Made by a program: the position numbers and the translations under genes | In this document: piece after piece, positions 1 through 5,472 of the stretch | Layout of the letters: the number at the start of each line of letters is the position of its first letter | Position numbering within the stretch: position 1 is the first letter of the stretch | Assembly: GCA_012274205.1 (NCBI GenBank) | Contig: JAAOZY010000158.1 | Coordinates: 1-5,824 of the forward strand | Direction: 5' to 3' | DNA from: Betaproteobacteria bacterium | Lineage (GTDB): Bacteria > Pseudomonadota > Gammaproteobacteria > Burkholderiales > SG8-39 | Length of the DNA: 5,824 nt | The notes under the pieces: model-generated | The model's database searches: none | The model's input: only the letters and a program-made list of their open reading frames with translations | What the model was told of the DNA's origin: nothing

Positions 1-686
1 GTCTTGGTCAGGATCTCGACCGAATGGTCGACGTGGGTCTGGTACAGGGCCATCTCTTCCGCGGTGAGCGCTTCGCGCTTTTCCAGCAGCGCGGTCGGCA
101 GCTTCAGCTTGCCCGCGTCCTGCAGCAGGCCGAGCAATCCGAGCTGCTCCACTTTCTCGATGGGGAGCTGCAGGAAACGGCCGAAGATGCTCATCATCAC
201 CGAAACGTGGATCGCCCGGTTGAAGGTTCCGCCACTCTTCGCCTGCAGCTGCACCAGCAGCGTCGCCGCATCCGGATTGCGCACCACGCTTTCGGTGATG
301 TCGGCCGCCGCCTGGCGCACCTTGGGGCCATCGACAGCGTGCCCGACCTCCACGTCGCGGCTGATCTGCCTCAGCACATTGGTGGTCTCGGCGATGGCGG
401 TGCGCGCGCGCGGCAGTTCGACATCGAGGCTGGCGCTCTCCTTGTACACCGTGGTGCCGCGGATGTTCGCGGCGGTCAGCCCGGCGTGCCCCTCCACGTC
501 GGACTTGTCTTCCTTCTCCGGATCGACGAAGACATGCTTGCAATACTTCTTCATCGCATCGATCTGCTTCTGGCTCCTCAGAATGAAGCCCTGAAACACG
601 AACGGCGTTTCCGTCCACGGACGGTCGAGCTTGGACACGTACATGCCCAGTTCCAGCTCATCGACGGAAATCTGCTTCAGTTCCAT
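1..686 (-). CDS. DUF3391 + HD-GYP domain protein, degenerate metal site, C-terminus outside window
   Basis: The first 228 residues are present; the C-terminal part, including the region where the GYP motif should lie, is beyond base 1. Residues 1-60 match the DUF3391 domain usually found before HD-GYP domains (LELGMYV at 12-17, RPW at 22-24, PF at 28-29, KYCKHVFVDP at 47-56). The HD-GYP domain begins near residue 150. HD-GYP proteins normally hydrolyse cyclic di-GMP in the cytoplasm with a two- or three-metal centre. Here the HD dyad (usually LLHDxGK) reads LLQDAGK with Gln189-Asp190, and the first metal-ligand His (HxxxV) aligns with Arg157 in FNRAIHVSV. The later His218 (THVDHSVEIL) is kept. 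I infer loss or strong reduction of phosphodiesterase activity and a binding or scaffolding role. The ATG at 684-686 is the only start that keeps the whole DUF3391 domain. The upstream Shine-Dalgarno match is weak. It lies 135 bp downstream of the cyclase gene on the same strand. Family assignment is firm; inactivity is inferred. Confidence 0.88.
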   Translation of the reverse strand, partial: MELKQISVDELELGMYVSKLDRPWTETPFVFQGFILRSQKQIDAMKKYCKHVFVDPEKEDKSDVEGHAGLTAANIRGTTVYKESASLDVELPRARTAIAETTNVLRQISRDVEVGHAVDGPKVRQAAADITESVVRNPDAATLLVQLQAKSGGTFNRAIHVSVMMSIFGRFLQLPIEKVEQLGLLGLLQDAGKLKLPTALLEKREALTAEEMALYQTHVDHSVEILTK

Positions 687-710
687 ATACCGCTTATTTC
701 CAAATTTTTC

Positions 711-724
711 CGGGGAACACCCCG
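711..724 (-). repeat. Short hairpin in leader of HD-GYP gene
   Basis: A perfect 5-bp inverted repeat, CGGGG-AACA-CCCCG on the plus strand, lies 24 nt upstream of the HD-GYP start codon. It has no adjoining T tract on the minus strand (an A-rich stretch follows), so it is not a standard intrinsic terminator. It could be a leader hairpin affecting translation or a protein-binding site, or it could be chance in GC-rich DNA. Confidence 0.3.
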
Positions 725-792
725 AATTTCCCGATCCTGCGTGAAACGACAGCCTCACCCGGAGACATCCGCTCAGACTCCCTCAATACCGC

Positions 793-819
793 GGCCATTC
801 CGGTAATTCTGAAATGGCC
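793..819. repeat. 7-bp inverted repeat just after cyclase stop
   Basis: Perfect arms GGCCATT (793-799) and AATGGCC (813-819) are separated by 13 nt. In the minus-strand transcript the hairpin begins 2 nt after the cyclase TAA (822-824). No U tract follows, so intrinsic termination is doubtful. A 3'-end-stabilising or processing hairpin between the cyclase and HD-GYP messages, or a symmetric operator for the HD-GYP gene, are both possible. Confidence 0.4.
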
Positions 820-821
820 TC

Positions 822-3185
822 TTAGTACTTGCTCTGCACCGACCACACGCCGTCCCAGTCCGCCGGCGGCGGCCTGCGCTGGAATATCCCGCAGCGCTCG
901 GCGTAGATCCGCGACGGGCCGTCCTGCGGATTGGCCGCGAGCGCCTCCTCGAAGCACTGTCCCGCGCCGTCCCATTCGCGCCGGCGAAAGCGCGACAGCC
1001 CCTCTTTGAATGCGCCGACCATCGTTTCCCGGTGCGGACACGATTTCTCGGTGTGATGCCCCATCGCCTCGTAGATCGCAACCGGCGTCTCCATGCCGCG
1101 CACGCGGATCAGGTCGATTTCCCGCGTCTGCGCGCGCTCCTTCATGCGCTCATAGGTCTGGCTGCAGATCAGCACCGACGTGCCGTAGTACTTGTTCGCG
1201 TCCTCCAGGCGGTGGGCGATATTGACGCGATTGCCGATCACCGTGTATTCGAGGCGCTTGGGCGAACCGATGTTGCCCGCCACCACCTGGCCGGTGCTGA
1301 TGCCCACGCCGATGTTTATCGGCTGGCGTCCGCGCGCCGCGAGTCGGTTGTTCAGCTCGCGCAGTCCCGCCATCATCTGGTTCCCCACGGTCACGGCATT
1401 GTCCGGGTCGTCGTCCTGCTGCAGCACCGAGCCGAACACGGCCATGATCATGTCGCCCATGTACTTGTCGAGCACGCCCTGATGGGCGAAGACGATGTCG
1501 ACCATGTCGGTGAAGTATTCGTTGAGCAAGGCGACGGTCTCCTGCGCGCCGAGGCGCTCCGAGATCGAAGTGAAGCCGCGGATGTCGGAGAACAGCACGC
1601 TGACCTCGCGGCTGATTCCGCCTAGCACCGCGTCGCCGCTTTCGAGCAGCCGATCCATCACCGCCTTGCTCATATAGCGCGACAGCGTGCCGCGCAGGCG
1701 CTTCTCGCGCGTGATGTCCTCCAGCATCAGCATATAGCCGATCGGCTCATCGCGCATGCTCACCAGCGGCACGGTGGTCAGGTCGACCGACACCACCTGC
1801 TTTCCATCCAGGAACAGGTCGGTGTCCACCGCAATGTCGGTCTTTCCCTCCGCGCGTACCTTGTCCAGGCTGCGCGCCACCCAGGCATTGCGGCCGGCGA
1901 AGAGATCCGCCAGCGCGTGCCCGACGAGTTGGCTTTCCGTGCGACTGAGGATGCGCGTCGCCGCTTCGTTGACCTTGCGCAGCACGCCGTCGGCGTCGAG
2001 CGTGAGCACCGCATTGCTCATGCTGCGCAGGATCGACTCGTTGTAGTTGCGCTCCGCGCTGATGTCCTCGAACAGCTGCGCGTTCTGGATCGCCACCGCC
2101 GCTTCGGCGCAGAACGCATGCAGCCGCCGCTCGTCGGCCGGACCGAAGGCGCCTAGCCTGCGGTTGAGAATCTGCATCACGCCGATGACCTGCCCGCCCC
2201 TGGCCACGATCGGCATGCACAGCATGCTGCGGGTGCGGAAACCGGTGCTGCGATCGAACTGCGGATTGAAGCGCGCGTCCTTGTAGGCGTCGAGTATGTT
2301 GATGGCGGTGCCGGTGGTAAAGCATTCCCCGGCGATGCCGGCGCTTGCGGGAAAGCGAATCTGCGCGCTGTCGATCCCGCCCGCCACATGCGAGAACAGC
2401 TCGTTGCGCTTCGGGTCGTGCAGGAACAGGGTGCCGCGCTCGGAGTCCAGAAGCTGCGTTGCCGCGGTCAGGATCTTCTCCAGCAGCGGCTCCAGGCGTA
2501 TTTCCGATGCGATCGAGCTCACCACTTCCAGCAGCATCGCCTCCTCCCGCTGCTGCCGATCGACCTTTTCGAACAGGCGCGCGTTCTCCAGCGCCGCGGC
2601 TGCCTGCTGCGACAGTTCTTCCAGCAGCCGCCGGTCCTCGGCGTCGAAGTCCCCCGCGTGCTTGTTGAGCACCTGGGTGACCCCGATGACCTCGCGGTTC
2701 TTGTTGCGAATCGGCACGCACAGGATATTTTTGGTGCGGTAGCCGGTGCGCTTGTCGACTTCCTGGTTGAAGCGCTCGTTGTCGTAAGCGTCCGCCGTGA
2801 TGATCTCCGCCTCACCTCGCGTAAATACCGAGCCGGCGATGCCCAGATTGCTGGGAAAGCGGACTTCCCCCATCACGTTGCCCTGCATGACGCGCGAGTA
2901 CAGCTCCCCGGTTTCCGGATCGTGCAGAAACAACGAGCTGCGGTCGGCGTTCAGCGTGCTGCTGACGACATCCATCAAGCGCGGAAACAGCACGTCGAGT
3001 GAAAGGCTGTCGGACACCCGGTTGGCGACGTCCGCGACCGCCGCGCTGCGGCGCGCGAGCTCGGCCATGCGATAGAACAACTGCGCCTTCTCGGCGTCAT
3101 TCAGCCCGCTCAGCAGCGCCTCTGTTTCAAGCGTGCTAAGCGGATGCTCGACGATGTCGCGCAGCTTGTCCGGGCCGATGTGCAT
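822..3185 (-). CDS. Class III adenylate/guanylate cyclase, GAF-GAF-PAS-cyclase
   Basis: A complete 787-residue cytoplasmic enzyme predicted to make a cyclic nucleotide from ATP or GTP. It has no membrane segment or signal peptide. Domain order: N-terminal helix region (1-55), GAF1 (about 57-203), GAF2 (about 221-373), PAS (about 380-490), linker, cyclase domain (about 525-705) and a TPR-like tail (about 722-787, with A..CFEEAL and PPPADWDGVW) common in bacterial class III cyclases. Metal-binding Asp534 (FSDIRGFTS) and Asp578 (DKYMGD) are present, as are the transition-state residues Asn655 and Arg659 (VNIAHRL). The adenine-selecting Lys574 is present, but its usual Asp partner is Asn652 (VIGNRVN). 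Both GAFs carry NKFDE-type motifs like those of cyclic-nucleotide-binding GAFs: N174, K175, F180, D184 in GAF1; N341, R342, F347, D351, E352 in GAF2. The architecture matches Anabaena CyaB1/CyaB2, where GAFs bind cAMP and activate the enzyme. The ATG at 3183-3185 is preceded by an in-frame TGA and has no good ribosome binding site. The HD-GYP gene follows after 135 bp. Confidence 0.95.
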   Translation of the reverse strand: MHIGPDKLRDIVEHPLSTLETEALLSGLNDAEKAQLFYRMAELARRSAAVADVANRVSDSLSLDVLFPRLMDVVSSTLNADRSSLFLHDPETGELYSRVMQGNVMGEVRFPSNLGIAGSVFTRGEAEIITADAYDNERFNQEVDKRTGYRTKNILCVPIRNKNREVIGVTQVLNKHAGDFDAEDRRLLEELSQQAAAALENARLFEKVDRQQREEAMLLEVVSSIASEIRLEPLLEKILTAATQLLDSERGTLFLHDPKRNELFSHVAGGIDSAQIRFPASAGIAGECFTTGTAINILDAYKDARFNPQFDRSTGFRTRSMLCMPIVARGGQVIGVMQILNRRLGAFGPADERRLHAFCAEAAVAIQNAQLFEDISAERNYNESILRSMSNAVLTLDADGVLRKVNEAATRILSRTESQLVGHALADLFAGRNAWVARSLDKVRAEGKTDIAVDTDLFLDGKQVVSVDLTTVPLVSMRDEPIGYMLMLEDITREKRLRGTLSRYMSKAVMDRLLESGDAVLGGISREVSVLFSDIRGFTSISERLGAQETVALLNEYFTDMVDIVFAHQGVLDKYMGDMIMAVFGSVLQQDDDPDNAVTVGNQMMAGLRELNNRLAARGRQPINIGVGISTGQVVAGNIGSPKRLEYTVIGNRVNIAHRLEDANKYYGTSVLICSQTYERMKERAQTREIDLIRVRGMETPVAIYEAMGHHTEKSCPHRETMVGAFKEGLSRFRRREWDGAGQCFEEALAANPQDGPSRIYAERCGIFQRRPPPADWDGVWSVQSKY

Positions 3186-3205
3186 GGCGATATGGATGAT
3201 TCACC

Positions 3206-3230
3206 AAAAAAGCCGCGGGCGGGTTCCCGC
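3206..3230 (-). terminator. Terminator-like hairpin with U6 tract upstream of cyclase start
   Basis: Read on the minus strand, a GCGGG/CCCGC stem (plus-strand arms 3226-3230 and 3215-3219, 6-nt loop) is followed by GGC and then six T (plus-strand A6 at 3206-3211). This resembles a short Rho-independent terminator for transcripts coming from the barrel gene or gor. The T tract ends only 20 nt before the cyclase ATG. Any promoter for the cyclase upstream of the hairpin would have to read through it, so it could act as an attenuator. The stem is short and an alternative pairing with a 2-nt loop exists. Confidence 0.45.
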
Positions 3231-3249
3231 ATCTATTTCTTCTGACGGC

Positions 3250-3283
3250 CAGTTTTGTTTTGTCCAAACTGTACCCCAAACAG
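3250..3283. promoter_or_regulatory. Clustered AAACTG-type repeats, possible operator upstream of cyclase
   Basis: On the plus strand CCAAACTG (3264-3271) is repeated as CCAAACAG (3276-3283), a direct repeat with 12-bp period and one mismatch. An inverted copy CAGTTT (3250-3255) faces AAACTG (3266-3271) across 10 bp. The cluster lies 65-98 bp upstream of the cyclase start in an AT-richer pocket. On the minus strand TGGACA, one mismatch from a -35 box, lies inside it, but I see no convincing -10 at the right spacing. A regulator site is an inference. Confidence 0.25.
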
Positions 3284-3310
3284 GCTGCACGCAACAAGTG
3301 CCGCCGGCGC

Positions 3311-3330
3311 GCAGCGGCTTGCGCCGCCAC
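3311..3330 (-). repeat. Stable GCAA-tetraloop hairpin after barrel gene stop
   Basis: On the minus-strand transcript GCGGC-GCAA-GCCGC forms a 5-bp stem closed by a GNRA tetraloop. It can extend to 8 bp with two G-U wobbles and a closing G-C. It starts 19 nt after the TAG stop of the barrel gene. There is no U tract, so it is more likely a 3'-end-stabilising hairpin than a classic terminator. Confidence 0.35.
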
Positions 3331-3349
3331 GCCCTGCCGCCACAAGGCT

Positions 3350-3874
3350 CTACCAGACGCGCAGCTTGACCTGCACCGCCAGCGCGCCGTCGAAGCGGTT
3401 CTTGACCGTCGGAATCACACTGAGGTTTGCGCCCAGCCTCCGGCCTTCGATCGACAGCATCGGCAATGGCGCGGCGAACCACGCGCCGTTGCGGTAATTC
3501 GGATAGCCATCGAATGCGCCCAGAACCACGCCTGCGCCGATGTCCGCACCGTAAAACTGCCAGTGCAGCGGCCGCCATTCGTAGCCGGCGAAATGAGTCC
3601 GCGCCCGATTGCTGTTGATGAAGCTGCCCGCCATCAGCACGTGATTGTTGCTCAGCATGACTTCGCCGCCGAAGCCGATGTTGTTGTTGCGCAAGCCTTT
3701 GCCCGAGTCGAAGTGATGCGAGTAAATGCCCGGATTGAGCCAAACCTGCGGCCAGGATTCCTGCTGCGGCGCGCCAGCTTCGGCCGCGGTGGCGCAGGCG
3801 GCCGCGCACAGCAGCGCCAGCGCGCGCAGGCGCGGGTACCGCCAGCCGTTCCGCACGGCCGCTATTCGGTTCAT
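3350..3874 (-). CDS. Putative outer-membrane beta-barrel protein, PagP-like
   Basis: A complete 174-residue protein with a Sec signal peptide: basic start (R3, R8, R12, R15, R17), hydrophobic core about 18-30, and likely cleavage after the AEA at 31-33. The mature part of about 140 residues alternates hydrophobic and polar stretches rich in Gly and aromatics and ends in KLRVW, a terminal-aromatic signature of barrels inserted by the BAM complex. By eye the order of landmarks resembles lipid A palmitoyltransferase PagP: an early His (SHHFD, 51-56), a GFGGE strand, FINS (85-88) where PagP has its catalytic Asp-Ser, then AGYEW and RPL (96-103), a Gly-rich strand, APLPMLSIEG (135-144) and an IP-containing strand. 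The Asp is Asn here, so acyltransferase activity is unproven. It may instead belong to a family of small uncharacterised barrels. The start has a good ribosome binding site (AAAGGAAG, 5 nt spacing). It follows gor by 89 bp on the same strand and could share its transcript. Confidence 0.8.
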   Translation of the reverse strand: MNRIAAVRNGWRYPRLRALALLCAAACATAAEAGAPQQESWPQVWLNPGIYSHHFDSGKGLRNNNIGFGGEVMLSNNHVLMAGSFINSNRARTHFAGYEWRPLHWQFYGADIGAGVVLGAFDGYPNYRNGAWFAAPLPMLSIEGRRLGANLSVIPTVKNRFDGALAVQVKLRVW

Positions 3875-3879
3875 TCGAG

Positions 3880-3887
3880 CTTCCTTT
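3880..3887 (-). promoter_or_regulatory. Ribosome binding site of barrel gene
   Basis: AAAGGAAG on the minus strand ends 5 nt before the ATG at 3872-3874. It is a good Shine-Dalgarno match that fixes the start of the 174-residue secreted protein. Confidence 0.7.
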
Positions 3888-3902
3888 CCCCGCGCATTAC
3901 AC

Positions 3903-3961
3903 CGGGAACGATGGGTTGATTGCTTTCCCGCGTGATTCTACCGCCATTTCCCTCAGGCGAT
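3903..3961 (-). repeat. Two weak hairpins between gor and the barrel gene
   Basis: Two nucleotides after the gor TGA, minus-strand arms at 3956-3961 and 3940-3945 can form a 6-bp stem (one G-U) with a 10-nt loop. Further on, CGGGAA (3903-3908) and TTCCCG (3925-3930) form a 6-bp inverted repeat with a 16-nt loop. Neither has a U tract. They do not clearly separate the two genes transcriptionally, so co-transcription with partial attenuation is as likely as two units. Confidence 0.25.
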
Positions 3962-3963
3962 AC

Positions 3964-5322
3964 TCAGGAAACCACATCGCGCATGGTTACCAGTTCTTCG
4001 GCGATGGTCGGGTGGATGCCGATGGTGGCATCGAACTGGCGCTTGCTTGCGCCGCACTTTAGCGCCACGGCGAAACCCTGGATGATCTCGCCGGCGTCCG
4101 GACCCACCACATGCACCCCGACAACGCGGTCGGACCGGCGCTCCACCACCAGCTTCATCAGCGTGCGCTCGCCGCTGCCGGTCAACTGGTGGCGCAAAGG
4201 CACAAAACTCGTGCGATACACGTCGATCTCGCCGCCGCGCTCGCGCGCTTTCGTTTCGGACAGCCCTACGGTTCCGACATTGGGGTTGCTGAATATCGCG
4301 GTCGGAATGCCCTCGTAGTCGATGCTGCGGCCGCCGCTCCCGAACAGGTTCTCTGCCACCACCATGCCCTCGGCCAGCGCCACCGGCGTCAGCAACACAC
4401 GGTCGATGACGTCGCCCACGGCATAGACTGAAGGTACGCTGGACCGGAATTCGGCGTCCACCACGACTGCGCCGTTGGCGGCCAGGTTCACGCCGGCGTC
4501 TTCCAGGCCCAGGCCGCGCGTATTGGGCGCCCGGCCGGTCGCATACATGACGCAGTCGGCATCCAGCGCAGCGCCGTCGGCCAGCGTCGCGCGCAAAGCC
4601 CGGCCATCTGCGGCGCGCACGATGCGCTCGATTATGCTGTGAAAGCGTATGTGCACGCCCTTCTTCTGCATTTCCCCGGCGAGAAACGCGCCGAGGTCGG
4701 CGTCGAACTCCCGCAGCAGGCGCTCGCCGCGATAGACAATGGTGGAATCTACCCCAAGCCCGTTGAAAATGGATGCGAATTCGACGGCGATATAGCCGCC
4801 GCCCACCACCAGCACGCGCCGCGGCAGTTGGCTCAGGTGGAATGCCTCGTTCGAGCTGATCGCAAATTCGGCGCCGGGAATGGACTGGCGCGCCGGCCAG
4901 CCGCCGGTGGCGACCAGGACGTAGCGTGCGCTGATGCGCCGGCCGTCGATTTCCACGGTGTGCGCGTCGATCAGCGTGGCGCGGCCCCGCAGCAGGGTCA
5001 CGCCGGCGTCGGCCAGCAGCTTCGCATAGACCCCGTTCAGGCGCGCGATCTCGCGGTCCTTGTTCGCGACCAGCGCGCGCCAATCGAAGCTCTGCCGCGT
5101 GCCGTGCCAACCGTAGCCGGCGGCATCGGCGATGTCCTCGCCGTAGTGCGCCGCATAGGAAAACAGTTTCTTTGGAATGCACCCGGCATTGACGCAAGTG
5201 CCGCCCAGGTAGCGCTCCTCGGCCGCGGCCACGCGGGCGCCGAGGCGCGCGGCGTGGCGGCTCGCGCGCACCCCGCCCGAACCGGCGCCGATGGTGAAAA
5301 GATCGTAGTCGTACTGCGCCAT
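3964..5322 (-). CDS. gor: Glutathione-disulfide reductase
   Basis: A complete 452-residue cytoplasmic FAD enzyme that reduces glutathione disulfide to glutathione with NADPH (EC 1.8.1.7); the length matches E. coli Gor (about 450). The FAD-binding GAGSGG motif is at 12-17. The redox-active pair Cys43/Cys48 lies in GGTCVNAGCIPKK, as in glutathione reductases. The NADPH-domain motif GGGYIAVEFA is at 174-183, followed by Arg198 and Arg201 (YRGERLL), which would contact the 2'-phosphate and favour NADPH over NADH. ATGRAPNT (261-268) and YAVGD (300-304) complete the FAD-binding elements. The C-terminal dyad is His437/Glu442 in IHPTIAEE. The ATG at 5320-5322 is chosen because MAQYDYDLF leads directly into the FAD fold and GGGGAG sits 7 nt upstream; the reading frame stays open further but extends antisense into gshA. 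Divergent from gshA. No key residue is missing. Confidence 0.96.
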   Translation of the reverse strand: MAQYDYDLFTIGAGSGGVRASRHAARLGARVAAAEERYLGGTCVNAGCIPKKLFSYAAHYGEDIADAAGYGWHGTRQSFDWRALVANKDREIARLNGVYAKLLADAGVTLLRGRATLIDAHTVEIDGRRISARYVLVATGGWPARQSIPGAEFAISSNEAFHLSQLPRRVLVVGGGYIAVEFASIFNGLGVDSTIVYRGERLLREFDADLGAFLAGEMQKKGVHIRFHSIIERIVRAADGRALRATLADGAALDADCVMYATGRAPNTRGLGLEDAGVNLAANGAVVVDAEFRSSVPSVYAVGDVIDRVLLTPVALAEGMVVAENLFGSGGRSIDYEGIPTAIFSNPNVGTVGLSETKARERGGEIDVYRTSFVPLRHQLTGSGERTLMKLVVERRSDRVVGVHVVGPDAGEIIQGFAVALKCGASKRQFDATIGIHPTIAEELVTMRDVVS

Positions 5323-5329
5323 GCCTTTT

Positions 5330-5335
5330 CTCCCC
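5330..5335 (-). promoter_or_regulatory. gor: Ribosome binding site of gor
   Basis: GGGGAG on the minus strand lies 7 nt before the ATG at 5320-5322. It supports this internal ATG as the true start over upstream in-frame codons such as the ATG at 5389-5391. Confidence 0.65.
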
Positions 5336-5409
5336 GCGCCCCGTCGGCGATCGCGCGCAGCGCAGACTTGCGCCGCGTTTTCCGCCCGCATGGTAGCGTA
5401 AAGGCAATT

Positions 5410-5423
5410 GTTTGGCAGCAAAC
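5410..5423. repeat. Inverted repeat GTTTG-N4-CAAAC in gor-gshA region
   Basis: Perfect 5-bp arms around GCAG give a 14-bp near-palindrome in the AT-rich centre of the divergent region. Its position between the two genes suits an operator, but arms this short also occur by chance. Confidence 0.3.
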
Positions 5424-5443
5424 TGTAACGCGGTTCTGCTAAT

Positions 5444-5457
5444 CTTGAGGGTTCAAG
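5444..5457. repeat. Inverted repeat CTTGA-N4-TCAAG before gshA
   Basis: Perfect 5-bp arms around GGGT, a second 14-bp inverted repeat with the same arm and spacer lengths as that at 5410-5423, set 34 bp further along. It ends 3 nt before the gshA Shine-Dalgarno. It could be an operator, or a leader hairpin affecting gshA translation. Confidence 0.3.
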
Positions 5458-5460
5458 CTC

Positions 5461-5467
5461 GGGGGAA
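5461..5467 (+). promoter_or_regulatory. gshA: Ribosome binding site of gshA
   Basis: GGGGGAA ends 5 nt before the ATG at 5473. Another ATG at 5469 is in a different frame and does not give the GshA protein, so 5473 is the start. Confidence 0.65.
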
Positions 5468-5472
5468 CATGC

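Larger units (their letters stand above)
5323..5472. promoter_or_regulatory. Divergent gor-gshA intergenic/promoter region
   Basis: These 150 bp separate the two start codons and must hold promoters for both genes. The central part (about 5395-5457) is AT-richer than its surroundings. It contains TTGGCA on the plus strand, one mismatch from a -35 box, and TGCTAATCT, a loose extended -10, but their spacing of about 22 nt is too long for a standard sigma-70 promoter. I therefore mark the region and not individual boxes. No OxyR-like site is clear by eye. Confidence 0.55.

Noticed and set aside
775..800. Sigma-54-like TGGC...TTGA on the minus strand upstream of the HD-GYP gene
   Set aside because: The -12 element lacks the GC dinucleotide (GA instead), so the match is too weak.
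24..806. Long plus-strand open frame (260 codons)
   Set aside because: It is antisense to the HD-GYP gene, has no recognisable domain, and is the shadow expected in GC-rich DNA.
1032..1625. Plus-strand open frame (197 codons) antisense to the cyclase domain
   Set aside because: The opposite strand encodes intact catalytic motifs; this frame shows only low-complexity Ala/His/Val-rich sequence.
1747..2721. Minus-strand open frame (324 codons) overlapping the cyclase in another frame
   Set aside because: Arg/Gly/Ala-rich out-of-frame translation of the GAF/PAS region with no domain.
3896..3901. TGTAAT on the minus strand as a -10 box for the barrel gene
   Set aside because: It is one mismatch from TATAAT, but no -35 element is visible 16-18 bp upstream and the implied start would fall almost on the ribosome binding site.
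4639..5442. Plus-strand open frame (267 codons) antisense to gor
   Set aside because: gor is unambiguous on the other strand; the frame would also run through the divergent promoter region.
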